Assembly (NCBI RefSeq): GCF_019654975.1
Contig: NZ_BPEW01000004.1
Location: forward strand, 124,001-188,000
Source: Shewanella sp. c952
GTDB lineage: Bacteria > Pseudomonadota > Gammaproteobacteria > Enterobacterales > Shewanellaceae
Direction: 5' to 3'
Length of the DNA: 64,000 bases
Shown here: positions 16,623-26,573 of the stretch, piece after piece
Position numbering within the stretch: position 1 is the first letter of the stretch
Layout: each line of letters starts with the position of its first letter
Notes under the pieces: model-generated
Databases searched by the model: none
What the model was told of the DNA's origin: nothing
The model's input: the letters and a program-made list of their open reading frames with translations, nothing else
Program-made: the position numbers and the translations under genes

Positions 16623-19445
16623 ATGTTGCAATTTAAACCTAGCGTGCTGACCTTAGCATTAGTCGCTGCTGGCGCGAGTATGAGCAGTTATGCTGCAGAA
16701 GAAGCCAAAGCAGAAAAAGACGATAAAGCGCAAGAAGAGCAAATAGAAGTTATTGAAGTTAAAGGTTTTAGAACCAGCGTTATTAAATCGCTTAATGTAA
16801 AACGCTTTGCTGATACCGTCTCAGAAAGCATCTCTGCGGATGACTTAGGTGCCTTGCCTGATCAATCTATCGCTGATGCTCTAACTCGGCTACCTGGTGT
16901 AACTGCAGTCAGAACGGGTGGTCAAGCCAGTGGTTTGAATATTCGCGGTTTAGACGGAGATTTCGTTTTCGCAACGTTAAATGGTCGTGAACAGGTGACT
17001 ACCGGCGGTAAACGCGCAGTAGAATTTGACCAATACCCATCAGAATTGATCACTCAAGCTCAAGTCTACAAATCACAAAAGGCTTCACTGATTGAAGGTG
17101 GTGTTGCAGGTACCGTAGAACTTAAAACTGCAGATCCGTTACAAAATGAAAAAGAGCACTCTTTTGTCGTCAACATGCGCGGAAGTTTCAATGACCAAGC
17201 AGCAGATATCGCTGATGCAGAACAATTTGGTAATCGTTTAAGCTTTTCTTACCAAGGTAAGTACTTAGAAGATACTTTAGGCGTTGCCGTTGGTTACGCT
17301 CACCTCTACCAACCTTATGTAGCCAGTCAGTTCATTGGTCTTAGGTTCAATGATGATTCACGCGACGTTAATGGTGACGGAGAAGCAGAATCAATCAGCG
17401 AAGGCTTTGAGATGCAACAAAAAGGCGGCGAAGATACTCGCGATGGCTATATGGGTGCAATCCATTGGCAACCCAATGATAACTGGAGCATCAAAGGCGA
17501 TGTATTCCACTCCAAATTTGATTCAGAAAACTTTGCCCGCGGTTTTCGCGTAAAATCGCTTAAAAATGGCGAGATCAGTAACGCTACAGTCCAAAACGGT
17601 TCAATGACTGGCGGCACAGTATCGACTGATGGAACCGACAACTTTGCCGTATTTGTTGTCAATGATAACGATTCTAAATACTCTAGCCTCACCTCAGGTG
17701 CGTTTAACGTCACCTGGAATAATGGCGATGCACTTACCGTTGCGGCAGATATTAGTTACTCAAAAGCTGATGGTGAGTTCGTTAATGGCGGCACCAGAGC
17801 GGTTATTTATGACGATATCGATAATCAAGTCCGTGCTTCAGAGTCGATCGATTACCAATTAAACGGTCTTAATCCAGCAGATGTCAGCTTTGACAAAAGT
17901 TATACCGATACAGCCACTCTAGGACTTAGAGAAGTGGGTATGTGGCCTTACGATCAACAAAACGATCTTATCGCATATAAACTCGATTTTAACTATGTAT
18001 TAGATAACGACTTTATCTCTTCTGTTGATTTTGGCGTCCGATATTCACAGCGAGAATTTAACGCGCAGCGCTCACAAGCGGGATACGGCTTCGAATTTGG
18101 CGACAACGCAGGCAATCAACCGGTTCTTCACCTAACCGATGATATGACCGACGTAGTTAACTTCGGTGGCGATCTTTCAAACTACCCAAGTTTCCTTAAA
18201 ATTGATTTTAATAAAGCGGTTGATTTAGTTAACCAACAACTTGCAGCTACCGGGCAGGATCCATTTACTCCAACAGCAAATTGGGATAATAATTGGACCA
18301 TGATCCAAAGTGGCTCAGTTAATGAAGACGTACTAGCCGGTTATGTGCAGGCTAACCTCAATATGGAGATCGGCAGCTTACCCGTTACCGGTAATATCGG
18401 TGTACGTGTCGTCAATACCGATCAGTCGAGCAAAGGCTTACAACAAGTTGGTTTTGGTTTAGGTGAAGAGATCGCCGATGAAAAAGGTGTGATTAGTACC
18501 GATTATGTTCGCAACGAAGTCGGTAAAACCTATACCGATTACCTACCCTCAATTAACTTGAACTTTCACCTTACTGATAATGACCAAATTCGTTTTGCCG
18601 CAGCTTCAGTTATGGCTCGCCCACCTATCGATAAGTTAAAGTCGGGTATGGGCTCTTGGTATGATGACTCAGCGACACCAGGATACAAAAAGTACAACGC
18701 ATGGGGTAATACGAGTCCGCTACTTGACCCGTTTTATGCAGACCAATTTGATCTGTCTTACGAGCATTACTTTGAAGACAGCGAAGGCGCAATTGCATTA
18801 GCCGTTTTCTACAAAGACATTAAGTCGTTTATCAACAACTTTACGATTCAGCCATTTGATTTTGAGCAAGCTGGTTTTATTGTTCCAGATACTATTGTCG
18901 ATAATGGCGTTGAATTCCCAGTGGTTAAGGATGAAGGTCAATACCAAACAGCCATCAATAACGACAATGGCGGCTATATCCGTGGTGTTGAACTTGCTTA
19001 CACGCAAATCTTTGACTTTTTACCAGGCGCATTTGCAGGCTTAGGTTTCACAGGTAGTTACTCTTACTCAGACAGTGAAGTTGAGTTTGAAACTGACTTA
19101 AGTGGTCAATCACTTGCTATCCCTCTTCCTGGTTTATCAGAACATGTTGCTAACACAACACTGTTTTATACACTGGAAGGTTTTGATACTCGCGTAAGCA
19201 TGCGCTACAGAAGTGAATATGTTTCAGAACAAGTTGCAGTTGAATCTCAACTCGCTTTCTTTGATGCAGAAACAATATTTGACTATCAAGCATCATATGC
19301 GATGGAAAATGGCTTAAAGCTATTGTTCCAGGTGAACAACCTTACTGACGAACCAAACAAAACTTACTTTGGTCAGCCACAACAAACTGGAACCATTCAA
19401 ACTTTCGGTCGTCAATATTACTTAGGATTTAGCTACAGCATGTAA
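16623..19445 (+). CDS. TonB-dependent maltodextrin receptor
   Basis: 940 residues. I choose the ATG at 16623 because AAGGGG lies six bases before it, whereas the ATG at 16617 directly abuts that ribosome site. A signal peptide ends at SSYA. The plug domain has a probable TonB box around IEVIEVKGF, then LGALPDQSIADALTRLPGV and GLNIRGLDGDFVFATLNGRE. The 22-stranded barrel follows and ends FGRQYYLGFSYSM. Family and context indicate outer-membrane import of maltodextrins. No SusD-type lipoprotein accompanies it, so it fits the proteobacterial single-protein receptor model. Promoter region carries LacI-type operators; transcription ends at a strong terminator at 19458. Confidence 0.9.
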   Translation: MLQFKPSVLTLALVAAGASMSSYAAEEAKAEKDDKAQEEQIEVIEVKGFRTSVIKSLNVKRFADTVSESISADDLGALPDQSIADALTRLPGVTAVRTGGQASGLNIRGLDGDFVFATLNGREQVTTGGKRAVEFDQYPSELITQAQVYKSQKASLIEGGVAGTVELKTADPLQNEKEHSFVVNMRGSFNDQAADIADAEQFGNRLSFSYQGKYLEDTLGVAVGYAHLYQPYVASQFIGLRFNDDSRDVNGDGEAESISEGFEMQQKGGEDTRDGYMGAIHWQPNDNWSIKGDVFHSKFDSENFARGFRVKSLKNGEISNATVQNGSMTGGTVSTDGTDNFAVFVVNDNDSKYSSLTSGAFNVTWNNGDALTVAADISYSKADGEFVNGGTRAVIYDDIDNQVRASESIDYQLNGLNPADVSFDKSYTDTATLGLREVGMWPYDQQNDLIAYKLDFNYVLDNDFISSVDFGVRYSQREFNAQRSQAGYGFEFGDNAGNQPVLHLTDDMTDVVNFGGDLSNYPSFLKIDFNKAVDLVNQQLAATGQDPFTPTANWDNNWTMIQSGSVNEDVLAGYVQANLNMEIGSLPVTGNIGVRVVNTDQSSKGLQQVGFGLGEEIADEKGVISTDYVRNEVGKTYTDYLPSINLNFHLTDNDQIRFAAASVMARPPIDKLKSGMGSWYDDSATPGYKKYNAWGNTSPLLDPFYADQFDLSYEHYFEDSEGAIALAVFYKDIKSFINNFTIQPFDFEQAGFIVPDTIVDNGVEFPVVKDEGQYQTAINNDNGGYIRGVELAYTQIFDFLPGAFAGLGFTGSYSYSDSEVEFETDLSGQSLAIPLPGLSEHVANTTLFYTLEGFDTRVSMRYRSEYVSEQVAVESQLAFFDAETIFDYQASYAMENGLKLLFQVNNLTDEPNKTYFGQPQQTGTIQTFGRQYYLGFSYSM

Positions 19446-19457
19446 GCTTAGTTAACC

Positions 19458-19490
19458 AAAGCCTACTTCTCTAAAGAAGTAGGCTTTTTT
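19458..19490 (+). terminator. terminator after the TonB receptor
   Basis: Stem AAAGCCTACTTCT with AGAAGTAGGCTTT around the loop CTAA, then a run of T. It is strong and lies only 13 bp after the stop, probably separating receptor expression from the downstream amylase genes. Confidence 0.88.
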
Positions 19491-19526
19491 GATTTAAAAG
19501 GCTCTATAAGCAACAAGGCTCTGATA

Positions 19527-21458
19527 ATGAACTCATCTCTAAACTGGCTTACCGCGCCAACGATTTCGATACTTTTCTGTACTGCTTTGATGCAAGATTG
19601 TCAGGCAGCTAACCTGTCATCATCAACCATAGAGCAAACGTTAAAAACAGAGCGGCTTAGAGTTGAACCGGAGTTCTGGTGGGCGGATATGGTCAATCCA
19701 ACGCTTGAGCTGATGCTTCACGGCGACAATATCGCGTCAATGCAAGCATCCTTACGGACTCGTTCAAATATCAATATTGTTGAGCAATCAACCACAGAAA
19801 ATCCAAACTATTTATTTATAAAGTTATCTCTAAAAGATGCTAAAGCGCAGACCATCACTCTGTCGCTAACAAAAAATAAGACTCAAATGCATCAGTTTGA
19901 TTACCAAATCAAACAACGACGGACTGGTTCTAGCCAGCGACAAGGCTTCGATAACAGCGATGTCATCTACCTAATTACTCCAGATCGCTTCGTTAACGGT
20001 GATACATCAAATGATAATCACAGCTCAATGCTTGAAAAGGTCAATAGAGCAGATAAAGATGGCCGTCATGGCGGTGATATACAAGGTATTATTAATAGCC
20101 TAGATTACTTACAAAAGCTTGGTGTGACCCAGCTTTGGGTCAACCCACTGCTTGAAAATAATCAGCAGCAATACTCCTACCATGGCTACTCAACAACAGA
20201 TCACTACAAGATTGACCCGCGTTTTGGCAGTAATGCGGACTACCGTCAACTTAGTGATGCCGCTAAAGATAGGGGCATTGGGATCATCAAAGATATCATC
20301 GTCAACCATATCGGCTCTAACCATTGGTGGATGACAGATATTCCTAGCAAAACCTGGATAAATGGTTTGGCTGCTAATCAGCCCATCAATACCAGTAAGT
20401 TGCCTTTTACCACTCATCGTCGTACTACAGTACAAGACCCCTACTCTGCGCCAAGCGATTTGAGCAACTTCGTCGATGGCTGGTTTGTTGATAGCATGCC
20501 AGATTTAAACCAAACGAACGAAAAACTAGCAACCTACCTGATTCAAAACAGTATTTGGTGGGTTGAGTATGCTAATTTATCTGGGATCCGTGAAGATACC
20601 TACTCCTACGCCGATAAAGAATTTTTGGCGCAATGGTCAAAAGCAATTATGGCTGAGTACCCCAAGTTTAATATAGTAGGCGAAGAATGGACTGCGAATC
20701 CCATAACTGTCTCCTATTGGCAAGCAGGAAAAATAAACCAAGATGGCTATGTCTCCTACCTTCCAAGTCTAATGGATTTCCCACTCTACGAGACCATGCT
20801 AAAAGCCTTTAATCATCCAGAATCTTGGGACAAAGGTTTTATTGAATTATATGAGATGATGGCAAATGATGTCGTTTATGCCGACCCAACTAATCTAGTG
20901 TTATTTGAAGGCAACCACGACACCAACCGTTTATTCAGCCTTTTGGATAACAATTTATCTCGTTACAAGATGGCAATGGCGTACACATTGACGTCCAATC
21001 GTATTCCGCAGATTTTTTACGGCACAGAAGTGTTAATGCAAAGCCCGGTAGAGGGTCGCCACGACGGTGCAGTAAGAGCTGACTTCCCCGGTGGTTGGTC
21101 ATCCGACGCTAGCAATGCGATGACACAGCAGGGATTAAACTCGCAACAGTTGGACGCCCAACATTTTGTTAGTACATTACTCAATTTTAGAAAAGACTCA
21201 TCTGCCATTGCTAACGGTAAGCTGATTCATTACGTACCAGAAAACGGCGTTTATGTTTACTTTAGAGCGGATAAGACAGAAACGGTGATGGTCGTGATGA
21301 ACAAGAACGATGAGCAGATAACTCTAGATAGTGAAAGATTCAAAACACAGTTGAAAAACTTTTCAACTGCAACCGATGTGATAACAGGTCAATCGCAAAA
21401 TACCTTACATAGCTTAAAAAGCCCTGCAAACTCGGTGTTAGTACTAAGCCTAAACTAA
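19527..21458 (+). CDS. exported GH13 alpha-amylase/neopullulanase-type enzyme (SusA-like)
   Basis: 643 residues with a signal peptide (cleavage near DCQA). An N-terminal cyclomaltodextrinase-type immunoglobulin-like domain (about 35-130) is followed by a GH13 barrel from FDNSDVIYLITPDRF. The catalytic triad is Asp357 in GIREDTY, Glu386 in VGEEW and Asp465 in FEGNHD. A C-terminal beta domain completes it. This layout matches the periplasmic neopullulanase SusA of Bacteroidetes starch systems and the maltodextrin amylases of Shewanella-type loci. It should cut alpha-1,4 bonds of maltodextrins in the periplasm. It lies 40 bp upstream of a second GH13 gene. Confidence 0.9.
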   Translation: MNSSLNWLTAPTISILFCTALMQDCQAANLSSSTIEQTLKTERLRVEPEFWWADMVNPTLELMLHGDNIASMQASLRTRSNINIVEQSTTENPNYLFIKLSLKDAKAQTITLSLTKNKTQMHQFDYQIKQRRTGSSQRQGFDNSDVIYLITPDRFVNGDTSNDNHSSMLEKVNRADKDGRHGGDIQGIINSLDYLQKLGVTQLWVNPLLENNQQQYSYHGYSTTDHYKIDPRFGSNADYRQLSDAAKDRGIGIIKDIIVNHIGSNHWWMTDIPSKTWINGLAANQPINTSKLPFTTHRRTTVQDPYSAPSDLSNFVDGWFVDSMPDLNQTNEKLATYLIQNSIWWVEYANLSGIREDTYSYADKEFLAQWSKAIMAEYPKFNIVGEEWTANPITVSYWQAGKINQDGYVSYLPSLMDFPLYETMLKAFNHPESWDKGFIELYEMMANDVVYADPTNLVLFEGNHDTNRLFSLLDNNLSRYKMAMAYTLTSNRIPQIFYGTEVLMQSPVEGRHDGAVRADFPGGWSSDASNAMTQQGLNSQQLDAQHFVSTLLNFRKDSSAIANGKLIHYVPENGVYVYFRADKTETVMVVMNKNDEQITLDSERFKTQLKNFSTATDVITGQSQNTLHSLKSPANSVLVLSLN

Positions 21459-21498
21459 TCAATAAGAACAACTAAATCAATGGATAGGGTTAGATTTT

Positions 21499-23565
21499 AT
21501 GACGTTTAAAACAAAGTTGGTTGATGTATGTGGTATTAACAATGCTGTTGAAAAGAGCAAACTAAAAGTATCAAAAAGCGCGTTAATAGTCAGTCTTGTC
21601 TTACCTGCGTTTTTTGCAATCGGTTGCACAGAATCATCAACGAATAGCGACGTAAACACTGCAGAAAAAGCACCTGCAAACAAAAGCACTGTTTCGACGC
21701 ATAAACAAGTAAAGCCGGTGGTTTATCAAGTCTTCACGCGCTTGTTTGGCAACAAAAACACCACCAATCAACCGTGGGGAACAAAACAGCAAAACGGTGT
21801 TGGAAAGTTTAGTGATTTTGATAACACTGCGCTACGAAGTATTAAAGCCCTCGGTACCACCCACATTTGGTATACCGGCGTCCCCCATCATGCTTTGGTT
21901 GCTGATTATAAAACCTATGGTATTAGCGACGATGACCCAGATGTCGTTAAAGGACGCGCAGGTTCCCCTTATGCTGTAAAAGATTACTACAATGTGAACC
22001 CAGATCTTGCTGATAATGTAGAGAACAGGCTGCAAGAGTTTAAAGACTTAATCAAACGCACCCATGATAATGGTATGAAGGTCGTCATCGACATCGTGCC
22101 AAATCATGTTGCTAGAGCTTATCAATCTAACTATGGCCAACATGGCGTTAGCAGCTTCGGCGTTAATGATGACACCAGTACAAGTTATAAAAGACAAAAC
22201 AACTTCTACTATGTGGTAGACGATACTGCCAGTGAACTAACTGCAAAAGCTTTCAAAGTCCCTCAGTTAACACAAGAAAATGCACCGCTAGGTGGAGAAG
22301 CTCATCCCCTTTCCGATGGTAAATTTATTGAGTTCCCCGCGAAATGGACCGGCAATGGCTCTCGCGCAGCGCAGCCGGATGCAAATGACTGGTACGAAAC
22401 CGTGAAAATCAATTATGGTGTAAAACCAGACGGCAGTTACGACTTCCCTAGCCTGCCATCTTCACTAGCAAGTCAAGACGCTAACGTCCACTATCTGCAT
22501 TGGTTATCAATAGAAACTGAAGACAAAGCACTGCCTTTTAAAGACAAACGCATTCCAGACTCTTGGGTGAAATTCAAACAAATCACTCAATTTTGGCTAG
22601 CTCAGGGTATCGATGGTTTTCGTTATGACATGGCAGAGATGGTGCCAGTGGCATTTTGGAGTTATCTAAACGCCAATATTAAACACACAAACCCTGAGGC
22701 GTTCTTATTAGCTGAAGTCTATAATCCAGCGCTTTATCGAGACTATATTCGACTCGGGAAAATGGACTATCTGTACGATAAAGTGGATATGTACGATACG
22801 CTAAAAGCCATTATTCAAGGGCAAGAAAGCACAGCCGCTATCGCAGAGAAACAAGCCTTAGTCAGTGATATCTCATCAAACATGCTGCATTTTTTGGAAA
22901 ACCATGATGAGCAAAGGATTGCTAGTGCCGATTTTGCTGATGATGCTTTTGCGGCACTGCCCGCTATGGTAGTTTCAACTACCATAAGCTCCGCCCCTAC
23001 TCTTATTTATTTCGGACAAGATGTTGGTGAAAAAGCAGCAGTGAAAGCAGGTTTTGGTAGTCCTACCCGTACCAGTATTTTCGATTATATCGGCGTTCCA
23101 GCCCATCAGCGCTACATGAACAACGGCAAATTTGATGGCGGACAATCAACGGCAAAAGAACTTGAACTAAGACGATATTACACAAAGCTGCTCAACCTAA
23201 GCCATAGCGCATCGGCACTAACAGGTGAGTATGTCGAACTCGATAGTTTTAACCGCGCAAACAAAGTGATTGGCTATGATGAGCAAACATTTGCATTTAG
23301 CCGATACAATGCTGAGCAGCAATTAATTATTGTGAGTAACTTTAGCCAGCAACACGGTAAGACGTTTACCTTACAACTACCACATTCACTCATCTCGAAG
23401 TGGAAGATTAACGCTAAGCAAATAGCGCTGGTGGACCTTTTAAATGAACCTCAAAAGTCATTAAGCGGCCAGGAGTACACACTGACAGTTATTGATGATA
23501 AGGGAGCCGTCGCTTTGACCCTTGCGCCTAATGAGTCAAAAGTACTGATGGTTAATCATCACTAA
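21499..23565 (+). CDS. GH13 alpha-amylase lipoprotein
   Basis: 688 residues. An unusually long positively charged leader precedes a hydrophobic segment (SALIVSLVLPAFFAIGC) with a lipobox Cys at residue 43. This suggests a membrane-anchored lipoprotein. The GH13 barrel runs from VVYQVFTRLFGN. The triad is Asp377 in GFRYDMAEM, Glu406 in LLAEVYNP and Asp470 in LENHDEQR. A C-terminal beta domain ends LAPNESKVLMV. It is divergent from the neighbouring SusA-like enzyme and so probably has a different product profile. It is likely cotranscribed with it (40-bp gap) and is followed by a hairpin at 23596. Confidence 0.89.
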   Translation: MTFKTKLVDVCGINNAVEKSKLKVSKSALIVSLVLPAFFAIGCTESSTNSDVNTAEKAPANKSTVSTHKQVKPVVYQVFTRLFGNKNTTNQPWGTKQQNGVGKFSDFDNTALRSIKALGTTHIWYTGVPHHALVADYKTYGISDDDPDVVKGRAGSPYAVKDYYNVNPDLADNVENRLQEFKDLIKRTHDNGMKVVIDIVPNHVARAYQSNYGQHGVSSFGVNDDTSTSYKRQNNFYYVVDDTASELTAKAFKVPQLTQENAPLGGEAHPLSDGKFIEFPAKWTGNGSRAAQPDANDWYETVKINYGVKPDGSYDFPSLPSSLASQDANVHYLHWLSIETEDKALPFKDKRIPDSWVKFKQITQFWLAQGIDGFRYDMAEMVPVAFWSYLNANIKHTNPEAFLLAEVYNPALYRDYIRLGKMDYLYDKVDMYDTLKAIIQGQESTAAIAEKQALVSDISSNMLHFLENHDEQRIASADFADDAFAALPAMVVSTTISSAPTLIYFGQDVGEKAAVKAGFGSPTRTSIFDYIGVPAHQRYMNNGKFDGGQSTAKELELRRYYTKLLNLSHSASALTGEYVELDSFNRANKVIGYDEQTFAFSRYNAEQQLIIVSNFSQQHGKTFTLQLPHSLISKWKINAKQIALVDLLNEPQKSLSGQEYTLTVIDDKGAVALTLAPNESKVLMVNHH

Positions 23566-23595
23566 ATACCAATATCGATACCAATAAAAAGTAAT

Positions 23596-23621
23596 ACAAA
23601 GCCCGTATAGACGGGCTTTGT
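23596..23621 (+). terminator. hairpin after the GH13 lipoprotein gene
   Basis: Perfect 11-bp stem ACAAAGCCCGT / ACGGGCTTTGT with loop ATAG, followed by TCATTT. The T tract is weak, so termination may be partial. Confidence 0.65.
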
Positions 23622-23676
23622 CATTTACCTGAAAAGCTAGAAATAACTTTACGGCTATACAACTAACTTGCCCATC

Positions 23677-23690
23677 TGAATACGTATGCA
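23677..23690. promoter_or_regulatory. LacI-type operator, site 3
   Basis: TGAATACGTATGCA is identical to site 2. It lies 110 bp upstream of the GH97 gene start and just upstream of a plausible promoter (TTGCAG with TAGTAT about 18 bp later), so GH97 is probably a separately controlled member of the same regulon. Confidence 0.8.
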
Positions 23691-23799
23691 AGCCATTGCA
23701 GCAAGTTTAAGGTTCAACTTAGTATGCTAACAGCAGCATAACTTCAATAAAACTTGCACGACAGAACTATAACAATAAATTAAACACAGGGATGGCACC

Positions 23800-25929
23800 A
23801 TGTACTCACTGCGCTCTACATTACTTTCGTACCATGATAACGCCGCAATACAAAAAAAGACTTTCCACGCTAAAAAGCGTTCATTATCTAAGCTGGCGAC
23901 CATCACTTCAATAATACTAGGTACGGCGTTAAGCAATGTTGTAGTGGCTAAAACGGTTTCAGTAACCTCTCCCGACAAACAAATAGTGGTGTCTATTTTT
24001 GATGACAATGGCCAGCCAGAATATAACGTTGAGTTTCATGGAAAAAAGGTCATCACCGACTCACGTCTTGGATTGGTATTTAAATCATTAGGTGAATTGG
24101 CTCAAGGCTTTACCATCGAGAAAAGCAAATTAGGCAACACTCAAAATCGTTGGCAGCAACCATGGGGTGAGCAAGAGTGGATAGAAGACAATTACAACCA
24201 AGCTAACATCACCCTGAGCAACGGCAAATATAAGCTTAAACTGCATTTTAAAGCCTTTGATGACGGTATCGGCTTTCGATATGAGCTGCCAAAACAAGCT
24301 GAGCTAAGTCAGTTAACCATCACCAATGAATTAACAGAATTTTCTGTTCCAATGCCCGAAAAAGCGCAAGCCTGGTGGATCCCAGCAAGAGGCTGGAATC
24401 GTTATGAGTACCTATACAGCAACAGCGCTTTAGACAAAGTGACTAATGTACACACTCCCTTCACTTTTAGGCTTAATTCTGGTGTGCACATGAGTATTCA
24501 CGAAGCTGCACTGGTCGATTACGCTTCGATGACTCTAAATCAACGTCGTAGCGGCAAATTAAAAGCTGATCTCACTCCCTGGTCTGACGGCAGTTTGGTC
24601 AAAACTCAAGCGGGCTTTTTCTCACCATGGCGTACTATTCAGATAAGCGATGACGCCGCAGGTTTATTAAATTCGCACTTAATTCTGAATTTGAATGAAC
24701 CCAATAAACTTGGCGATGTAAGCTGGGTAGAGCCAGGGAAATATGTCGGTATTTGGTGGGGGATGCACCTTAATGAGAATACTTGGGGCTCAGGTGAAAA
24801 GCACGGCGCCACCACCAGCGAAACCAAGCGTTATATGGATTTTGCAGCGAATAATGGCTTCGATGGTGTGTTAGTAGAAGGCTGGAATCATGGTTGGGAT
24901 GGCAGCTGGTTCCATAATGGTGACGTGTTCAGTTTTACTCAACCCTACTCCGATTTTGACCTTGATGCGGTGAGTCATTACGGCAACCAAAAAGGGGTTA
25001 AGCTAATTGGCCATCACGAAACCTCTGGCTCAGTGACAAACTACCGAAATCAGATGCAAGACGCCTACGATCTTTACCAACAGCATGGCGTCAGTCAGAT
25101 AAAGACCGGCTATGTCGCTGATGGCGGCGATATTAAGCGTATAGATGAAAACGGTATTACTCGCCATGAATGGCATGATGGTCAATTTATGGCGAACGAA
25201 TATCTATATAGCGTTCAGGAGGCAGCTAAACGTCAGCTCAGTATTAACACTCACGAACCGATAAAAGATACCGGACTGCGCCGTACCTATCCAAACTGGA
25301 TTTCTCGTGAAGGTGCCCGTGGACAAGAGTTTAACGCCTGGGGCACACCGCCGAACAATCCGGCACACACCACAACGCTTGCCTTTACCCGCATGTTAGC
25401 TGGGCCAATGGATTTCACCCCAGGTATATTCGACCTTGCCCCAAAAGGACTTGATGCGATTAATCGAGTACAAACCACTTTAACCAAGCAACTCGCTCTG
25501 TATGTCGTACTTTATAGCCCTATTCAGATGGCAGCGGATCTTCCTAGAAACTACCTTGAACGGCAAGATGCGTTTCAGTTCATCAAAGATGTACCCACCG
25601 ATTGGCATCAAAGTATCGCCTTGGCAGGTGAAGTTGGCGAGTACGTGGTATTTGCGCGACAAGAACGAGCTGGAAAAAGTGACGGAAAAGATTGGTACCT
25701 AGGTGCAATTACCGACGACAACGCCAGAGAAATTGAAGTAAAACTTGATTTTTTAACCCAAGGAATGCGTTACGAGGCGCAGATCTACCGTGATGGTAAA
25801 GGCGCTAACTGGCAAAATAATCCTTATGACTATGTCATCGAGACCAAACTAGTAAACGCTGCAGATATACTCACACTAAAGCTTGCTTCAAGCGGCGGAA
25901 CCGCAATTCGTTTTAAGGCTGTTGATTAG
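23800..25929 (+). CDS. susB: GH97 alpha-glucosidase (SusB-like)
   Basis: 709 residues with a long N-region and a signal segment (LATITSIILGTALSNVVVA). An N-terminal beta-sandwich (about 50-320) precedes a (beta/alpha)8 barrel. The conserved glutamates are Glu486 in NTHEPIKDTG, Glu504 in SREGARG and Glu510 in RGQEFNAWG. Their spacing (18 and 6) equals that of SusB Glu508, Glu526 and Glu532. The HHET glutamate (about 407) probably matches the SusB base Glu439. A calcium-dependent inverting alpha-glucosidase is therefore expected, releasing glucose from maltodextrins in the periplasm. It has its own LacI-type operator upstream and a strong terminator downstream. Confidence 0.93.
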   Translation: MYSLRSTLLSYHDNAAIQKKTFHAKKRSLSKLATITSIILGTALSNVVVAKTVSVTSPDKQIVVSIFDDNGQPEYNVEFHGKKVITDSRLGLVFKSLGELAQGFTIEKSKLGNTQNRWQQPWGEQEWIEDNYNQANITLSNGKYKLKLHFKAFDDGIGFRYELPKQAELSQLTITNELTEFSVPMPEKAQAWWIPARGWNRYEYLYSNSALDKVTNVHTPFTFRLNSGVHMSIHEAALVDYASMTLNQRRSGKLKADLTPWSDGSLVKTQAGFFSPWRTIQISDDAAGLLNSHLILNLNEPNKLGDVSWVEPGKYVGIWWGMHLNENTWGSGEKHGATTSETKRYMDFAANNGFDGVLVEGWNHGWDGSWFHNGDVFSFTQPYSDFDLDAVSHYGNQKGVKLIGHHETSGSVTNYRNQMQDAYDLYQQHGVSQIKTGYVADGGDIKRIDENGITRHEWHDGQFMANEYLYSVQEAAKRQLSINTHEPIKDTGLRRTYPNWISREGARGQEFNAWGTPPNNPAHTTTLAFTRMLAGPMDFTPGIFDLAPKGLDAINRVQTTLTKQLALYVVLYSPIQMAADLPRNYLERQDAFQFIKDVPTDWHQSIALAGEVGEYVVFARQERAGKSDGKDWYLGAITDDNAREIEVKLDFLTQGMRYEAQIYRDGKGANWQNNPYDYVIETKLVNAADILTLKLASSGGTAIRFKAVD

Positions 25930-25961
25930 AAAAAACTCGCCTTTTCTATGGCATAAACTGA

Positions 25962-25987
25962 AAAAAGCCCTTAATTAAGGGCTTTTT
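25962..25987. terminator. bidirectional terminator between GH97 and the malate-synthase-like gene
   Basis: A 26-bp perfect palindrome with AAAAAGCCCTTAA and its complement, flanked by A and T tracts. It sits between convergent genes and serves both. Confidence 0.85.
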
Positions 25988-26012
25988 CTTTTACTCACTT
26001 TCTTAGCAAGAT

Positions 26013-26525
26013 TTAGCGCTTTAGCTGGTAGTCGCTACCATCTTTCGCGGTAAACTCTTGATCGAGTACCGATGAGGCAACCACTGTATTTTCAACATTG
26101 ACCAGGCTTATCCAGTACTGGTGACCTTCAACTAAGATATCCTCAATGTTGGCACAATCTTCTGCGCCCCTTTCACTTTGTCTATCAAAAGTTAGCTCCA
26201 CATGCACGCCATTATCTTTAAGCAATATTGCGGTAGGCTCACTCTTATGACCGTTAAGCGCCACAAACTGTTTCGGACAACGTAAGCCCGTTTGGCTACC
26301 GTCTTTCATAAACACTAGCAGTTGTTGGTAGTAGACAACATAGCTGCAAGCATCCTTGTGCGATCCTGTGGCTAGCGGAAACTTGTCATCCAAAAATATT
26401 TTGGCACAAGGTGTTGAGGTATCATTTGCTGCCTGACGGACAACATTCACATCAACAAAATCCGAACCAATATATACATTATTCTCGTGGTTGTTTGCAG
26501 TGTTATTGATTGTTGATATATCCAT
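26013..26525 (-). CDS. stand-alone malate synthase G alpha/beta-domain homologue
   Basis: 170 residues, no signal peptide, with a GGACAGGACA ribosome-site region before the ATG. From about residue 43 the sequence follows malate synthase G (GlcB). Matching parts are LDDKFPLATGSHKD, GLRCPKQFV, PTAILLKDNGVHVEL and EDCANIEDILVEG. The C-terminal FTAKDGSDYQLKR resembles the later YTAxxG...LxGR segment of GlcB. The TIM-barrel stretch between these segments is missing, as are the N-terminal clasp, most of the barrel and the C-terminal plug. The product therefore corresponds to the discontinuous alpha/beta domain only (723-residue parent), and I see no full catalytic set. Function unknown. It is divergent from the ScfR-type regulator and ends at its own terminator, so it looks like a maintained gene. 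The alignment is from memory, not computed. Confidence 0.78.
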   Translation of the reverse strand: MDISTINNTANNHENNVYIGSDFVDVNVVRQAANDTSTPCAKIFLDDKFPLATGSHKDACSYVVYYQQLLVFMKDGSQTGLRCPKQFVALNGHKSEPTAILLKDNGVHVELTFDRQSERGAEDCANIEDILVEGHQYWISLVNVENTVVASSVLDQEFTAKDGSDYQLKR

Positions 26526-26573
26526 TGTCCTGTCCTCATTCGTTCCTAAAATAGGTCACTCGCCGTTACTTGC

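Noticed and set aside
26013-26525. Reading the malate-synthase-like gene as an ordinary pseudogene
   Set aside because: It has a good ribosome site, an intact frame, a terminator, and both segments of one domain joined in frame without the barrel piece; decay would not be expected to do this.
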